A DNA stretch of 37,845 nucleotides, from NCBI RefSeq assembly GCF_000003605.2, contig NW_003129871.1, forward strand, positions 122,456-160,300. Direction: 5' to 3'. Below, piece by piece: positions 27,719-37,845 of the stretch. Every line of letters starts with the position of its first letter. The stretch's first letter is position 1. The notes beneath the pieces are model-generated. The model was not told the DNA's origin, did no database searches, and saw only the letters and a program-made list of their open reading frames with translations. The position numbers and the translations under genes were made by a program. The DNA comes from Saccoglossus kowalevskii. Taxonomy: Eukaryota > Hemichordata > Enteropneusta > Harrimaniidae.

Positions 27719-27907
27719 ACTGTGGAATACTTTATTTTCGCTGAAAAGGCTTTTTGGGCGTTTTGTATGGAATTTATTTTCACTGATTTTTTGGCGAGTT
27801 TAATGTGAAATATAGGAAAAAAAGTATATTCGCTGGATTTTATTTTCACGAAATCATCCCTTCAGCGAAAATAAATTCCAAGCGAAAATAAAGTATTCTA
27901 CAGTATT
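27719..27907. mobile_element. Family B MITE, plus-oriented copy
   Basis: ACTGTGGAATACTTTATTTT at the left, AAATAAAGTATTCTACAGTA at the right, and an interior nearly identical to 6736-6952. The high similarity between the copies suggests fairly recent activity. Confidence 0.78.
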
Positions 27908-30900
27908 CTAATTACTATTATGTCACTAATATGTGCAAGATTCAAGTGGTAGTTACAATGTTCCTCTCGTTGTTATAGCTGTTCACTTCCTTGTTCCTCT
28001 AAAGATGGTAACTTTTTTCGTTGTATGGTTTTATGGTTCATTGTTTGGTCTTTGGACTTTGCTATCTCTGTCTTAGATTGGTGTTTAACCAGCTTGGCAG
28101 AATTCTGGTTTCCATGCTTACAATTTGTGTTTATTATGTTGGACTTGATTTTCATAAATTTTAGCTTGATTTGTATTGAAATTATGAAACTATTGCATGC
28201 TATAGGAAGCAAGTCTATGTCATGGAGTAATATTTTATGATACACTCTTTAAATTGGGCATGAATATTTTAGTGTTGAAAATTAATGTCGGTATTAACTT
28301 GTGTATGGCTTCTGCTGCTGAGATAGAGGCTGCAGCAAAGGCCGCTTGTCTTTCGAGGATTTACTGGAATTTCAACATGCCTTGCACATATTCACAAACA
28401 TAAATTTAAGACAGACAAGCAGCCGCTGCTAACTAGTACAAAAATGTGTAAAATGTAAAAACAACGAGCTGTGGATGTTTTGTGGAGTCAAAGGTGCCAT
28501 CAAATAAACATAGAGCAAATAAAAGGTCTTGTGAATTTTTGATTTTCCCTGACAGTGTTTAATCACACTCTGATGACCATTTTGAATTGAATACTGGTCA
28601 AAGTACATAAATTGATGGTCGTAATCCAAAAACTTACTCAGGTACCACAAAAGGGAGGTTGAATTTATAATATTTTTCATAATTAACATAATATCCCAGC
28701 ATCTCTGAGTCTATGTCGTTGTGTACCTGTGACCCACTCCTTTATTTAAAGAGGAGAATTAATTTTTTCAAATTGAATTTCGTTATATTGCTAGACTACA
28801 TTTTATGGGTTACTGAAGTAGGATGATACTGCAATAAAACAAATATTTTAAATATTCTACAGCATTTCCTGTTTGTTGCTGGTTTTTATTTTAATGTTCT
28901 GTGAATTTGTTGTTGCATTGGAATTCACAATTTTTTTTTTTTATTATTATCATGCATAAATGTATACATTACGTTTTAAATTAACAGAAAGAAATACAAA
29001 AAGATTGGGATAGTATTAATTTATGCAGTGTAGCCGCTGTATTAGTGAAAAACACAATTTAATGAACCAAAAATGTGTGCTTGTCAAGTTGAACAGTAAA
29101 ATGATTTTGACCATGGCTACCTCTGTCATTTACATGTATGTATGCATGTGCTACTGATAGAGAAAGTAATCTTGGGAGTGGACATCCGCCATTTTTCACT
29201 GCATGGCAACTATTGCAGTGAAAAAAGGCTGAAAACTCTTAGAAAATGGTACTTTGGGATGGTTGTTGAGGCTCCTCTAAATAGTGTAACAAGATTACCC
29301 CTGTGTGTGTGTGTAACGCATATAAATTTGATTGTTCAGGATTACCCGGTACTTCAAAGTTGAGTTCCAGTTGTTTTCTCAAATTTTCACCGGCCCATAC
29401 AAATACGTGGTACAGTCTTAGCAGCGTGGAACGTCTTGTGACGTAGCTCCGCCTTGTGACGTAGCTCCGCCTCTGAGGATAGTATTGGAACTAGAAAATG
29501 ACAGTCATCGTAGTTTTATCAGGCATGTCTTCGTTGTTGGAGATTGGTGTATGATTTATATCAAGGAGTTAATCTGCATGCGTAAGAGCCTCTAATGTTT
29601 TGTCACGATTTTCAGATGTGGAAGTGACTGTTTGAGATTATTATTAATTCAGCAGGCGAGGTCCTAGTCTGTGGTAAATGTGAATTGTATTAAGGCAGTT
29701 TGAGCCTGAATAAATTTTGGCACTACTGGGCTTTGTTACTGCACATATGCAATGCATTATGGAAGATTTTATAGATTTGAATAAATATTTGTGTCTCACT
29801 ATTGAAATCAGTGTAGAAATGCCAATTTTGACCATTCCCCTATGACATTTCAGACTCTTGGATGCAAATAGGTGCCAAAAAAAAGCAAGTTTTTTTTTTT
29901 ACAGAGCAGTACATTCTATTGCTAGATAATAATGATTGAACTAAAGTTGTTGGTTATGCCCAACAATAGTGTTCGTTTGATAACTCAATATACTTTGCAA
30001 ATGTGTTTTGGAATGCTAGTCTGTATTATTCGTCCAAAACTCACATGAGTTTGTGTTGCTTGTTTGTTGCCTGTGCAAGTACATGTAGCTCTGGCTCCAC
30101 AGCGATATCAGAGTGGGCGGCATCACATTTAAACCACTCAAACACTGTCATGGATCATGCTGCAGCAAAATTCAAACCCAATGTGCGATGACTGTGATGC
30201 GTAAGAGATAAACAAGGTAGATGGTTCAAAATATCTACATTATTAATCGGGTATGAATTCTCAGGTCAGTTTATGTTATGGAACGTTACTAAGGGTTAAC
30301 TCGAACTATCCTCAGATTACTTTTCACTATAGGTTTCTATCAGGGAATGGTAACCTAAGCCACACATCCTTCCTTTCAGCATCCTTTTTTCTATTGTGCG
30401 TTGCTGACCCTCTCTGTGTCAGGCCAAAAAAAAAATACCCAAGTTAAGGTCATTCAAGGCCTTCGACCTGATCCTTAGGGGTGAACAATTTATAACTTTA
30501 TTTCTTTTTGAAAGTGTTTATAATTATTGACATATCAACAACTTTAATTTTAATTCTTTTTGTATTGTTGTTTAAAGAAAGCTAAGAAGTAAAATAATGG
30601 ATATATTTGGAGCAATTTTAATAGGAATCCATGATAAATGTTTTTTTCATTAAATAATCAATAGTATTCATCAAAATTCACTAATAATTCCTAAAATCCC
30701 ATCTACGTATTTCATGTATGTAATTGTGGCTGTCTATCGCACACATTCGATCAGGTCCAAAAAACTGCGAGAACTGTGTTCTTGTAATGGTAACACAAGT
30801 ATTAGAGACTATGGTAGACTGTAATACATATATAAATTAGTATGTCGTTTATTTCGGTAGAGAAGTCTGGCATCAATATACAATGAGAACCATCCACTCT

Positions 30901-31993
30901 AAACATATATATAAACCACATGATTATATATTATTTCATGCATAAAATAAAACCGTATTATAAAAATCATGGAAATTTGATCATTTGTTTTAAAGTTATT
31001 GTATTGATCGTAAAACCTTGTGTAAAGGCCTATTAATTATGAAGTAACTGGGTCAAAAAATCAAAAGTTATGGTGTTCGAGGGATATAGTTTTCTAAACC
31101 TAATACATTGCACTGTTCATCAACTGAGTTAGTTACTTGTCTTCACTTAAATAAATTCTATTAGGCAATTCTGCTTTGGGAGCGTGTTAAACACAACTAA
31201 CTTAGTTATGTTCGTTGTTAATCTTCGCTCAAACACTGCAGAAACACCATTAAAATGTTTGTCCTTTAAATTTAAATGCGAGGACACAACTCAAGAGTGA
31301 AGTGTGCATACCAGACTAATCTTAATAAAAAATGTGTCACTTTGAATATTGATTTTGCAATATAGTCCATTTTCAATCGCCAAACAGAGAATCCTGATTC
31401 GCTGACGTACTGACACCCTAAGATGATGTAAACTCATCTCAACCGAAGATACAAAACTGCTCACAAATGTTCGGCTTATTGGCAAAGTGGATATTCTGTA
31501 GCTGTTCCGTTATTACAGTACACATGTTACTTGACATGCCGAATTTCAAACAAAATTTAACAGTTATCATTCAACTTCCTTATAATCAAACTTCCTTGAT
31601 GAAATGGTCTTGCACTGATTCTTAAAGATATCACATTGTAACCTTGTTGCAGTACTAATGGAGTACTAGTAAGTGAATCTCCTTTAGTGTTTGCACCATG
31701 CTTGGCAAATTAGGTTAGACACAGTTGGGCCGCAGATATCAAGGACATATTTTCAAAAAAAATTGCCTTGGACTTAGATTGATTAATCCAAAGGGCTTCA
31801 AGGCATTTATGTGAGACATCTAAGTAAGGAAAACTTGACTGTTGCTATAAGGTGCATGTAACCTGAATGACAGACAGAGAGACTAGGTGCAGTTGTAAGT
31901 ACAGCGGACAAGTAGGTATCAATATGCTAGTACTGTATGGGCTATGTATTTGTACTAGGGTTAGTAATTTGATAGGAATTTGAGATACTGTAG
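27908..31993 (+). other. Presumed GAB intron sequence
   Basis: Contains the hairpin at 28329 and an 18-bp direct duplication CTTGTGACGTAGCTCCGC at about 29433-29468, whose GTGACGTAG core resembles a cAMP-response element. A modestly GC-richer stretch at 30085-30190 is open in one frame but has no donor or known motif. Confidence 0.4.
28329..28430. other. Imperfect hairpin with about 23-bp arms
   Basis: GCTGCAGCAAAGGCCGCTTG (from 28329) pairs imperfectly with AAGACAGACAAGCAGCCGCT (from 28408) across a loop of about 55 bases. It could be a short inverted-repeat element; the loop is rather long for a typical microRNA precursor. Confidence 0.3.
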
Positions 31994-32248
31994 TTGTCGG
32001 TTTTATCAGGAATGGTAGCCAAGACCATGAGAAGCTATAATAGTGAATTAGGTCACATTGCGAATTCCAGTGATGTATGCCAAAGACGTAGCGACTATGA
32101 CATAGATACAATGACACCTGGCATAGTTACAATGACACCTGACATAGTTAATTCAGTCTTTATGATGAAATTCGTAGAAAATTACTCCAAACGAAAAGCT
32201 CTTGACTCAGACAAGAATTTTGCATACAAGATTAGGCAAAAAACATAA
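31994..32248 (+). other. Open frame with an upstream acceptor; weak candidate GAB exon
   Basis: A TTTTATCAG acceptor lies just before 32011, and its phase (two bases, then codons) would fit the phase-1 end of GAB exon 2. The frame then reads polar, Tyr/Ser-containing sequence (RSYNSELGH, RRSDYDIDTMTPG) to a TAA at 32248. It has no clear donor and no GRB2, SHP2 or PI3K binding motif. A 21-bp direct duplication (about 32109-32150) lies within. It could be a last exon of a short isoform or chance. Confidence 0.2.
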
Positions 32249-33234
32249 CAATAACTATTAAAAATGTTATTTTCAAAATTAAAATAATATAAGCAGTTCT
32301 ATACATTGATAGACATTATTTGTGAACGTAGATGTAATGCAATTTTGCTGCATGTCATTAGTTACTTTGCTTAATTAAAAATCCTCCCACGTCTCTTGAA
32401 TGACAATGTATCTATTGCGAAATGTTTTCTTAATTACATTCTCTACTTCAGTATGACCTCAAAAACTATTTCCACTTTTCATGCTAAGTGACGTCTTTTG
32501 AGTTATAAGAAATTGTGTCCTCAGGGGGCTGTGGTTATATAAAAACTGAAGCCCAGGAAATTTTTTCGATATTGATGCTGAGCCCATGCTCCCAGTTCTC
32601 CCAAGAAAAAGTCACACTGTGAGATTTTGAAAAATAAAACAATATTCAGTCCATCTAAATGCTCAAACATGGTGAGCAATTTGCATATTAGTATCATCTA
32701 AATTGCATATTCATAGTGTCTCCCTTGCATATAAATTCTCCCAACAAACATATCATATTCCTCTGATGAAGAATAGTCAAAATCTGCTGTGCTTAAAAGT
32801 GTGAGAGAAATCCTGGTGTACATTTCCAGTGTGTGTTGTCTTGCATCATTTGTCCTATACTTGGATGTTTTTGATCTTACGTTTTTTTTTACTGCAATTT
32901 ATTTTGCGTAAACGCATTCACTACTAATAGACTAAATACGATATTCTATTACAAGTACATATAGCTCAACTGTAGGTTGGCAAGTGCGACAGAGATTTTG
33001 TCATTTGTGACAAAGACAAGTTGAAGATTCAACATTAATGACAGGCGTTTTGTAAGATATTTATGTTCAGTTTTGTTATTCTTCAATCCTGTAAGTCCTA
33101 TGAAAATACAGGCTACACGTCGATGTAAAGTATCATTATGGTGTCAGTATTTTGTATTTCAACACTTGATATTATTATATGTACATACATGTACCTCAAT
33201 TACACGCACTTCTTAAATAGAAGTGTGCTTAAAG

Positions 33235-33401
33235 TTAAAGGGGGGGGAGTCGTCACCTGCTCATGCGTCAGATGGCCAGAGCGTGTAATTGTTTACAAAC
33301 AAGCATCTACCCAATGAGCCTTTGCGCTTTTAGCGTGCATTGTTATCGTCGCTTGGGACTCAATTACTGCGCATGCGCAGGTGACGACCCTCTCGCTTTA
33401 A
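33235..33401. mobile_element. TTAA-flanked MITE, Family C-like ends
   Basis: 167 bp with ends GTCGTCACCTGCTCATGCG (left) and CTGCGCATGCGCAGGTGACG (right) and TTAA at 33235-33238 and 33398-33401. The terminal pattern TTAAAG(n)GTCG...CATGCG resembles the 14416 element, suggesting one superfamily. Confidence 0.75.
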
Positions 33402-33406
33402 TATAT

Positions 33407-33520
33407 AAAAGCGAAGATAACATTGCAAAATAAAAAATGAAAAGGCTCATAGATAGACCCTTCTTAGTAAACGACGGCACGCTATGTCACATGCACAGGT
33501 GATGACTCCCTCGCTTTTAA
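33407..33520. mobile_element. Second, truncated copy of the neighbouring MITE
   Basis: Its sequence (AAAGGCTCATAGATAGAC, then CACAGGTGATGACTCCCTCG, ending TTAA at 33517-33520) matches the inverse of the left half of 33235-33401. The other terminal repeat is missing. Confidence 0.6.
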
Positions 33521-34319
33521 CCTTTAGCAAAAACTGCATTTATTGTAGAAGAGATCATCAAAATTGGACTTTGTCTTAGTTTGACCGTAAATATTCTACT
33601 TGACTTGTCATTTAGTTAAAGCACGTAAACTATCGGTAGCAAATACAGAACTAGTGTGTGCAATTCAAATGAATTATGTTTCTGGTGTGCCAGGTTTTAA
33701 TACTGGACATACATTAACATTAACAGTAACTATCCTTCTCCATCTTAATTTTCATTTTTACAGTGTTATTTGAGATGCATTTTAGTAGCAATATTCTGAA
33801 CATCGAAACCAAAAACAAAGTACATAGTTAGATTAGTGGGAAATAGTAGTTCCTGGAATCCTGGTAACCCAGGGGGAAAAAAATATTGCACATTTTGTAA
33901 TTTCTATATTTGCACATATGAGACTGATTTACTGTGCTTTCTGAAAGATTTAATGATGGATTTAAATGAGTAAAGTTTGGACAATGACATCACAAAGACA
34001 ATATTTTATGGACATGCCTGGGATGATTTCAGTTGATCTCTGTGCATCACGTGGATACTGATACAGTACATTCTGTTCCTTCTATTTAAGTGTCTCTATA
34101 CTCTGTAGTTACATGTAGTGCTGTTTATATTATAAATGTTATATTCAGGTTCTAAATGAACATTGTCTGAATAAAGTTCCTTTATCTGTTTACTTGACTG
34201 ATTCAGGTCATGTAAGAAACAGATGATTATTCTTCAAAATTAACTATTTTATGGCTTGGTGCCCTTCATATAATATTAACTATATTATTCCTATACTGTA
34301 TTTGTTGTTATAGTAGCAT

Positions 34320-34435
34320 GTGTACTGACGTTTAAATGACATAGGTGTGTCTGTGGTCAAAATAAGTCATATTTTAATGATCAAGTAATATGATAAATAA
34401 ATACTGTTTGTGTATTTATTGGAGATGCACAATAT
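34320..34435 (-). repeat. Dispersed repeat R, reversed copy
   Basis: CATAGGTGTGTCTGTGGTCA and TATTTATTGGAGATGCACA are the inverse of copy 1 at 3168-3270. Confidence 0.45.
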
Positions 34436-35574
34436 ATGGTACGCTAAACAATTTTATGAAATTTAGCCTTGAAACTGCATACCCTCCCTGCTCTACACTT
34501 CAATCCCTGTGAGAAAAATATATAAATTTTCACAATAACAAGGTCGTACATGCATAATATAAGAATAGTGTGATATCCGATGAAGGTTACACACAAATTG
34601 GAGAAGTCTCACAAATTGCAGGATGATCACGACAAAAACGTCTTTCCAGGAATAGTAATGCAATTGAGTGGTTCTGTGTAAGAACTGGTTTTACTGTTCA
34701 TCTTGGCATTATTGCTTAGTGTTTTTAAAAGCATGGTATTTGTTAGATGAATTTTAAATACAACAATTCTCATTTCTATTTACGTAGTCGAACCTTTCCA
34801 AGAGTCTACTGTGTATCTTTGATGCTATTGGTTAGAAAATACATTCCACTATTTAAAGCAAGATCTTTTTCGTATATCTTGTACTTCAGTCTTGTAGATT
34901 CTATTTTAAAATTAGCATATCAATAAATTTACTTTTTTTGAAAATTCAAGCCTAATGGTCATTATGGGGAGGGGAGGGCTTAGGGGGGGGGTCATAAAAC
35001 TACAGTAGAACATTGTAAAATTGAAACTAAGCAAGGATAATTTTCATGTAGGAAAAATAGACGAGTATGTTGTTACTAAATATAGCAAACATTTCCTGTT
35101 TCTCATCGGCCATTAAATTGTAATGTTTGTCATTTAAGGTTCCGCTACAATAATTTTTCAATCATGTGGAAACTAATTCATAATAATCTGTCTGGTCACA
35201 ATTGAAATATTTTGGAATAATGCATTTGTGAATTTATTTTTTTTTGGTTGCTGTCTACATAGCTGGAGAGTCAGGGGTCAGAGGTCATGCTGTTCTGACT
35301 ATGGCAGCAATGTCATTGAGACTGTGTGATGGAGTAATATGTTGTTGTTATTTAACAGTTCTGATCTTTATTTGGTATAGACATACATGTTGACTGAACA
35401 TTCTTTAAAAGGGTGTGCTTATTTATGGTTTATGAAATCATGGGAGATGGGTGAAAGGGTGACTAGTAGATTTTTTTGTTAATTTTGTGGTGTCTAATTA
35501 ATACATTTCAATTTGTTCTAAATTTACCAGAATTTTTTTTATGCAATTTTTCATTTTCTCAATGTCTAGCTAGC

Positions 35575-35652
35575 AAATCTTCCTTCCACCCCCTTGTATC
35601 CAAATGGTTGATTCCACACATGCATGGGATGATGTGGTTGATCGACAGGTTT
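35575..35652 (+). other. Weak candidate exon after a strong pyrimidine tract
   Basis: A long T/C-rich tract ends in TCTAG/CTAG near 35574. A frame then reads VDSTHAWDDVVDRQ before CAG|GTTTAC. The charged composition and the acceptor are suggestive, but the phase does not clearly match GAB exon 2 and no family motif is visible. Confidence 0.15.
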
Positions 35653-36756
35653 ACCAAGAGTATAAGAACAAAGTTTTTTGTGTTTGTTGTTATACATATA
35701 TGTATGTGACTTGTTTTAATAAAACCACGGTTGTTGAATGTTCCATAGGAGATTGTGATCTAGTACTGATCTATACATGTAATTTTTGTCAGCCATGCTC
35801 TTTTTGGTTGGCAATAAATTACGTCACTGTCTGCTTGCTTGCTTATATCGTTTATTTCTTGAAGACATTTGATTCTGACTGACAAATGACAATTAATATA
35901 GCGATCAACTTATTTATAGATTCTCAAATCACGTAAAAGTAACAGCAAAGTAGCACAGTTGGAATTTTAAATGATTTTATCATCTAATGCGCATTGTCCT
36001 CATGTGATTCTTTTCGTACATGGTACCATGTTCTATGACTATTATCGGTTTTATTTTTAGTAACAAGCTCTCGTAATCGGGACAAACGCTATTACGGTAT
36101 TACCCCGGGCACGCGCCCAGGGGCCTGAACATACAAAATCGGGAAAAATTGGGGGTGGGCGCTTACCCGAGGACCACCCCAAAAAAGATTTTAAAAAGTT
36201 GTTTTTGGGATCGTATGATAAGGTCAAATAAAGGAATGCTTCGTACACTTTGTACACGTACTTATTTCTTGATTTATGCGAGGTTTCAATAAACGTGAGA
36301 CTCGGTCAAGAACTGTGGGAACACTAAGACACAGGGTCGAATTTCAAGAATAAAACTTGTTTTATGTCAGCGAATGAAGTTGTATTACTCACTGAAATTG
36401 GCTACAAAGTATGGTAAGTATTGTAATCAATGCAAGGTTACATTTTTAGTAACCGTGATCAGTGCAAGTCGAAACTGCCGGGAAAAACTACCGCTTGTAA
36501 TCCAAGATGGCGATGACCTCATTAGCATAATTTTGTTCACGCACGTATTGATACATCGTATCGTAATTACTGAAGAATAGCAGACAGGGTTATGAAACAA
36601 ATAAACGTTTTATTACTGATGTGAAATGTTTACAAACTATTGTAAATACATAAACATATCCAAATGGCGATACATAAAAAACAGACTGAAAATAAACTCT
36701 GGTCGACCTCATTAACATGATTTATTCACACACCCACACACATGACAAAATTATGA

Positions 36757-37080
36757 TGCAACAAGTTCCCATCGTCGGCATGCCTCATTTATGGTTATCG
36801 TAATGGACTTGAGGTCGGCAAAATGTTTTTTCTTCAACGACAGAAAAATTATCCACATGACCGTAATGCCATAGCTGTGATGAAGGATGGAAAGAAAGTA
36901 GCAAGTTTACGACGTGATGTCTCAAAAGTGCTAGCTCCCGTTCGCAGTCAGCTGGCACCGGTGTCGCTGGGTGTATATGATAAAGGGAAGTTGTGCAACC
37001 CAAATTTGCCGAGTTCGCAGTTTTTCGCCAATAAAAAAATAACTAAGGCAAAAACTCATGGTATTTCAGCATTTTTGTAA
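36757..37080 (+). pseudogene. HIRAN-like domain reading frame within the inverted repeat
   Basis: Between a TGA at 36754 and a TAA ending at 37080 one frame reads IYGYRNGLEVGKMFFLQRQ, then NYPHDRNAIAVMKDGKKVA and LRRDVSKVLAPV. This follows the HIRAN pattern: Gly-Tyr strand, L.R...N.hD.NAI.V, G..V, lPR..s..La. HIRAN domains bind DNA ends in helicases such as HLTF and also occur in many uncharacterised marine-invertebrate proteins. After about residue 70 the similarity is lost. There is no convincing start codon, so it is probably a captured or decayed fragment, or one exon of a longer gene. Confidence 0.55.
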
Positions 37081-37370
37081 TAAAGAAATTATTCTCTATC
37101 AATAATCCGCCCAAAACAGGAACATTCCTACTAATTCTTGTGTTTTTTCGACGCTTTTTGAAAAACCTGCGATTAGGCTGCGAAAGTAGAACATTCCGGA
37201 GGGGATGAAACGGAAGAGCCAAACTTAACGCGTAAAAATAGAACGCGTATTTTGACCTCTACGTGGCCAACCAATGGCTGGACACGGATACGTTTGCGGT
37301 CGTTGCCAAAAAGCCCCGCGTCCATTGCCTGGCGATGCTCTTCCGTTTCACCCCCTGTGGAATGTTCTAA

Positions 37371-37505
37371 TGACTATGAACGGGAGCTAGCACTTTTGAG
37401 ACATCACATCGTAAACTTGCTACTTTCTTTCCATCCTTCATCACAGCTATGGCATTACCGTCATGTGGATTATTTTTCTGTCGTTGAAGAAAAACCCTCA
37501 AGTCC
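37371..37505 (-). pseudogene. Second, frameshifted HIRAN-like copy in the right arm
   Basis: The inverse copy of 36810-36950. Relative to the left arm it lacks 11 bases around the LEVGK codons, which breaks the frame. It retains the DNA for NAIAVMKDGKKVA. This shows that the right arm is not under selection as coding sequence. Confidence 0.55.
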
Positions 37506-37845
37506 ATTACGATAACCATAATGAGGCATGCCGACGATGGGAACTTGTTGCATCATAATTTTGTCTTGTGTGTGGGTGCATGAATAAATCATGTTAATGA
37601 GGTCGACCAGAGTTTATTTTCAGTCTGTTTTTTATGTATCGCCATTTGGATATGTTTATGTATTCACAATAGTTTGTAAACATTTCACATCAGTAATAAA
37701 AGGTTTATTTGTTTTATAACCCTGTCTGCTATTCTTCAGTAATTACGATGCGATGTATTAATACGTGCGTGAACATAATTATGCTAATAGGTCATCGTCT
37801 TCTTGGATTACAAGCGGTTGTTTTTTCCCGGCCGTTTCGACTTGC

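Larger units (their letters stand above)
33521..36463 (+). other. AT-rich presumed GAB intron, few features
   Basis: Besides the repeat R copy and the weak exon candidate at 35575, there is a G-run at 34970-34991 and a GC-rich patch around 36095-36180 with the palindromic GGGCACGCGCCC. Nothing here is assigned as coding. Confidence 0.4.
36464..37845. mobile_element. Large inverted-repeat (fold-back) element, right end outside window
   Basis: The left arm 36464-36950 is the reverse complement, with few mismatches, of 37371-37845. The right arm reaches the window edge, so the outer limit on that side is unknown. A second inverted pair lies nested inside: 37189-37218 (GAACATTCC...GAAACGGAAGAG) and 37338-37368. 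Both arms carry a HIRAN-like coding segment in opposite directions, intact in the left arm and frameshifted in the right. No transposase is visible. Confidence 0.75.

Noticed and set aside
28329-28430. MicroRNA precursor
   Set aside because: The loop of about 55 bases and broken arms do not fit a normal precursor; kept only as an imperfect hairpin.
35265-35335. Possible exon after CTACATAG (AGESGVRGHAVLTM frame)
   Set aside because: Acceptor and phase are acceptable but the donor is weak and the peptide has no GAB-like features.
36785-37003. Minus-strand 72-codon frame in the inverted repeat
   Set aside because: Antisense of the HIRAN-like frame. The plus frame at 37252-37515 repeats the same peptide because the arms are inverted copies.

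Overview
The window is animal nuclear DNA: AT-rich, with genes cut into many small exons by GT-AG introns, dense with short inverted-repeat transposons, and carrying one assembly gap (27253-27372, 120 N). The two recognisable genes are metazoan (calpain-15/SOL and a GAB/DOS docking protein). Small exons, kilobase introns, oyster 'pearl'-like elements and a HIRAN-like fragment in an inverted repeat suggest a marine invertebrate. I cannot name the species.

Layout. (1) 1-2859: flanking DNA, opening with the end of a pearl/HINE-like element. (2) 2868-21143, minus strand: a calpain-15 gene. Fourteen coding exons were placed by splice sites and reading phase, running from eight RanBP2/NZF-type zinc fingers through a calpain protease core with its Cys, His and Asn to a conserved C-terminal SOL-homology region ending in GLHSVRPL. 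One small exon between 18029 and 17131 was not found. The introns hold MITEs, a 111/117-bp satellite interrupted by a 1.04-kb pearl/Helentron-like element, and a decayed non-LTR retrotransposon 3' end. (3) 21225-21862: a short divergent intergenic region, probably a shared promoter. (4) 21863-26307, plus strand: the first two coding exons of a GAB-family adaptor, together giving nearly the whole PH domain, split by a 4.1-kb intron. (5) 26308-36463: presumably the next GAB intron(s). No further GAB exon could be assigned with confidence; two weak candidates are given. (6) 36464-37845: a large inverted repeat carrying a HIRAN-like reading frame, running off the right edge.

The two genes are arranged head to head. 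From family knowledge, calpain-15 is an intracellular cysteine protease with ubiquitin-binding-type fingers, and GAB proteins are membrane-recruited scaffolds downstream of receptor tyrosine kinases. Nothing here shows that they work together beyond the shared promoter interval. The main novelty is in the repeats: two or three related TTAA-flanked MITE groups (two insertions sharing one TTAA), a satellite whose units stay open in one frame, and nested inverted repeats with a captured HIRAN-like segment.
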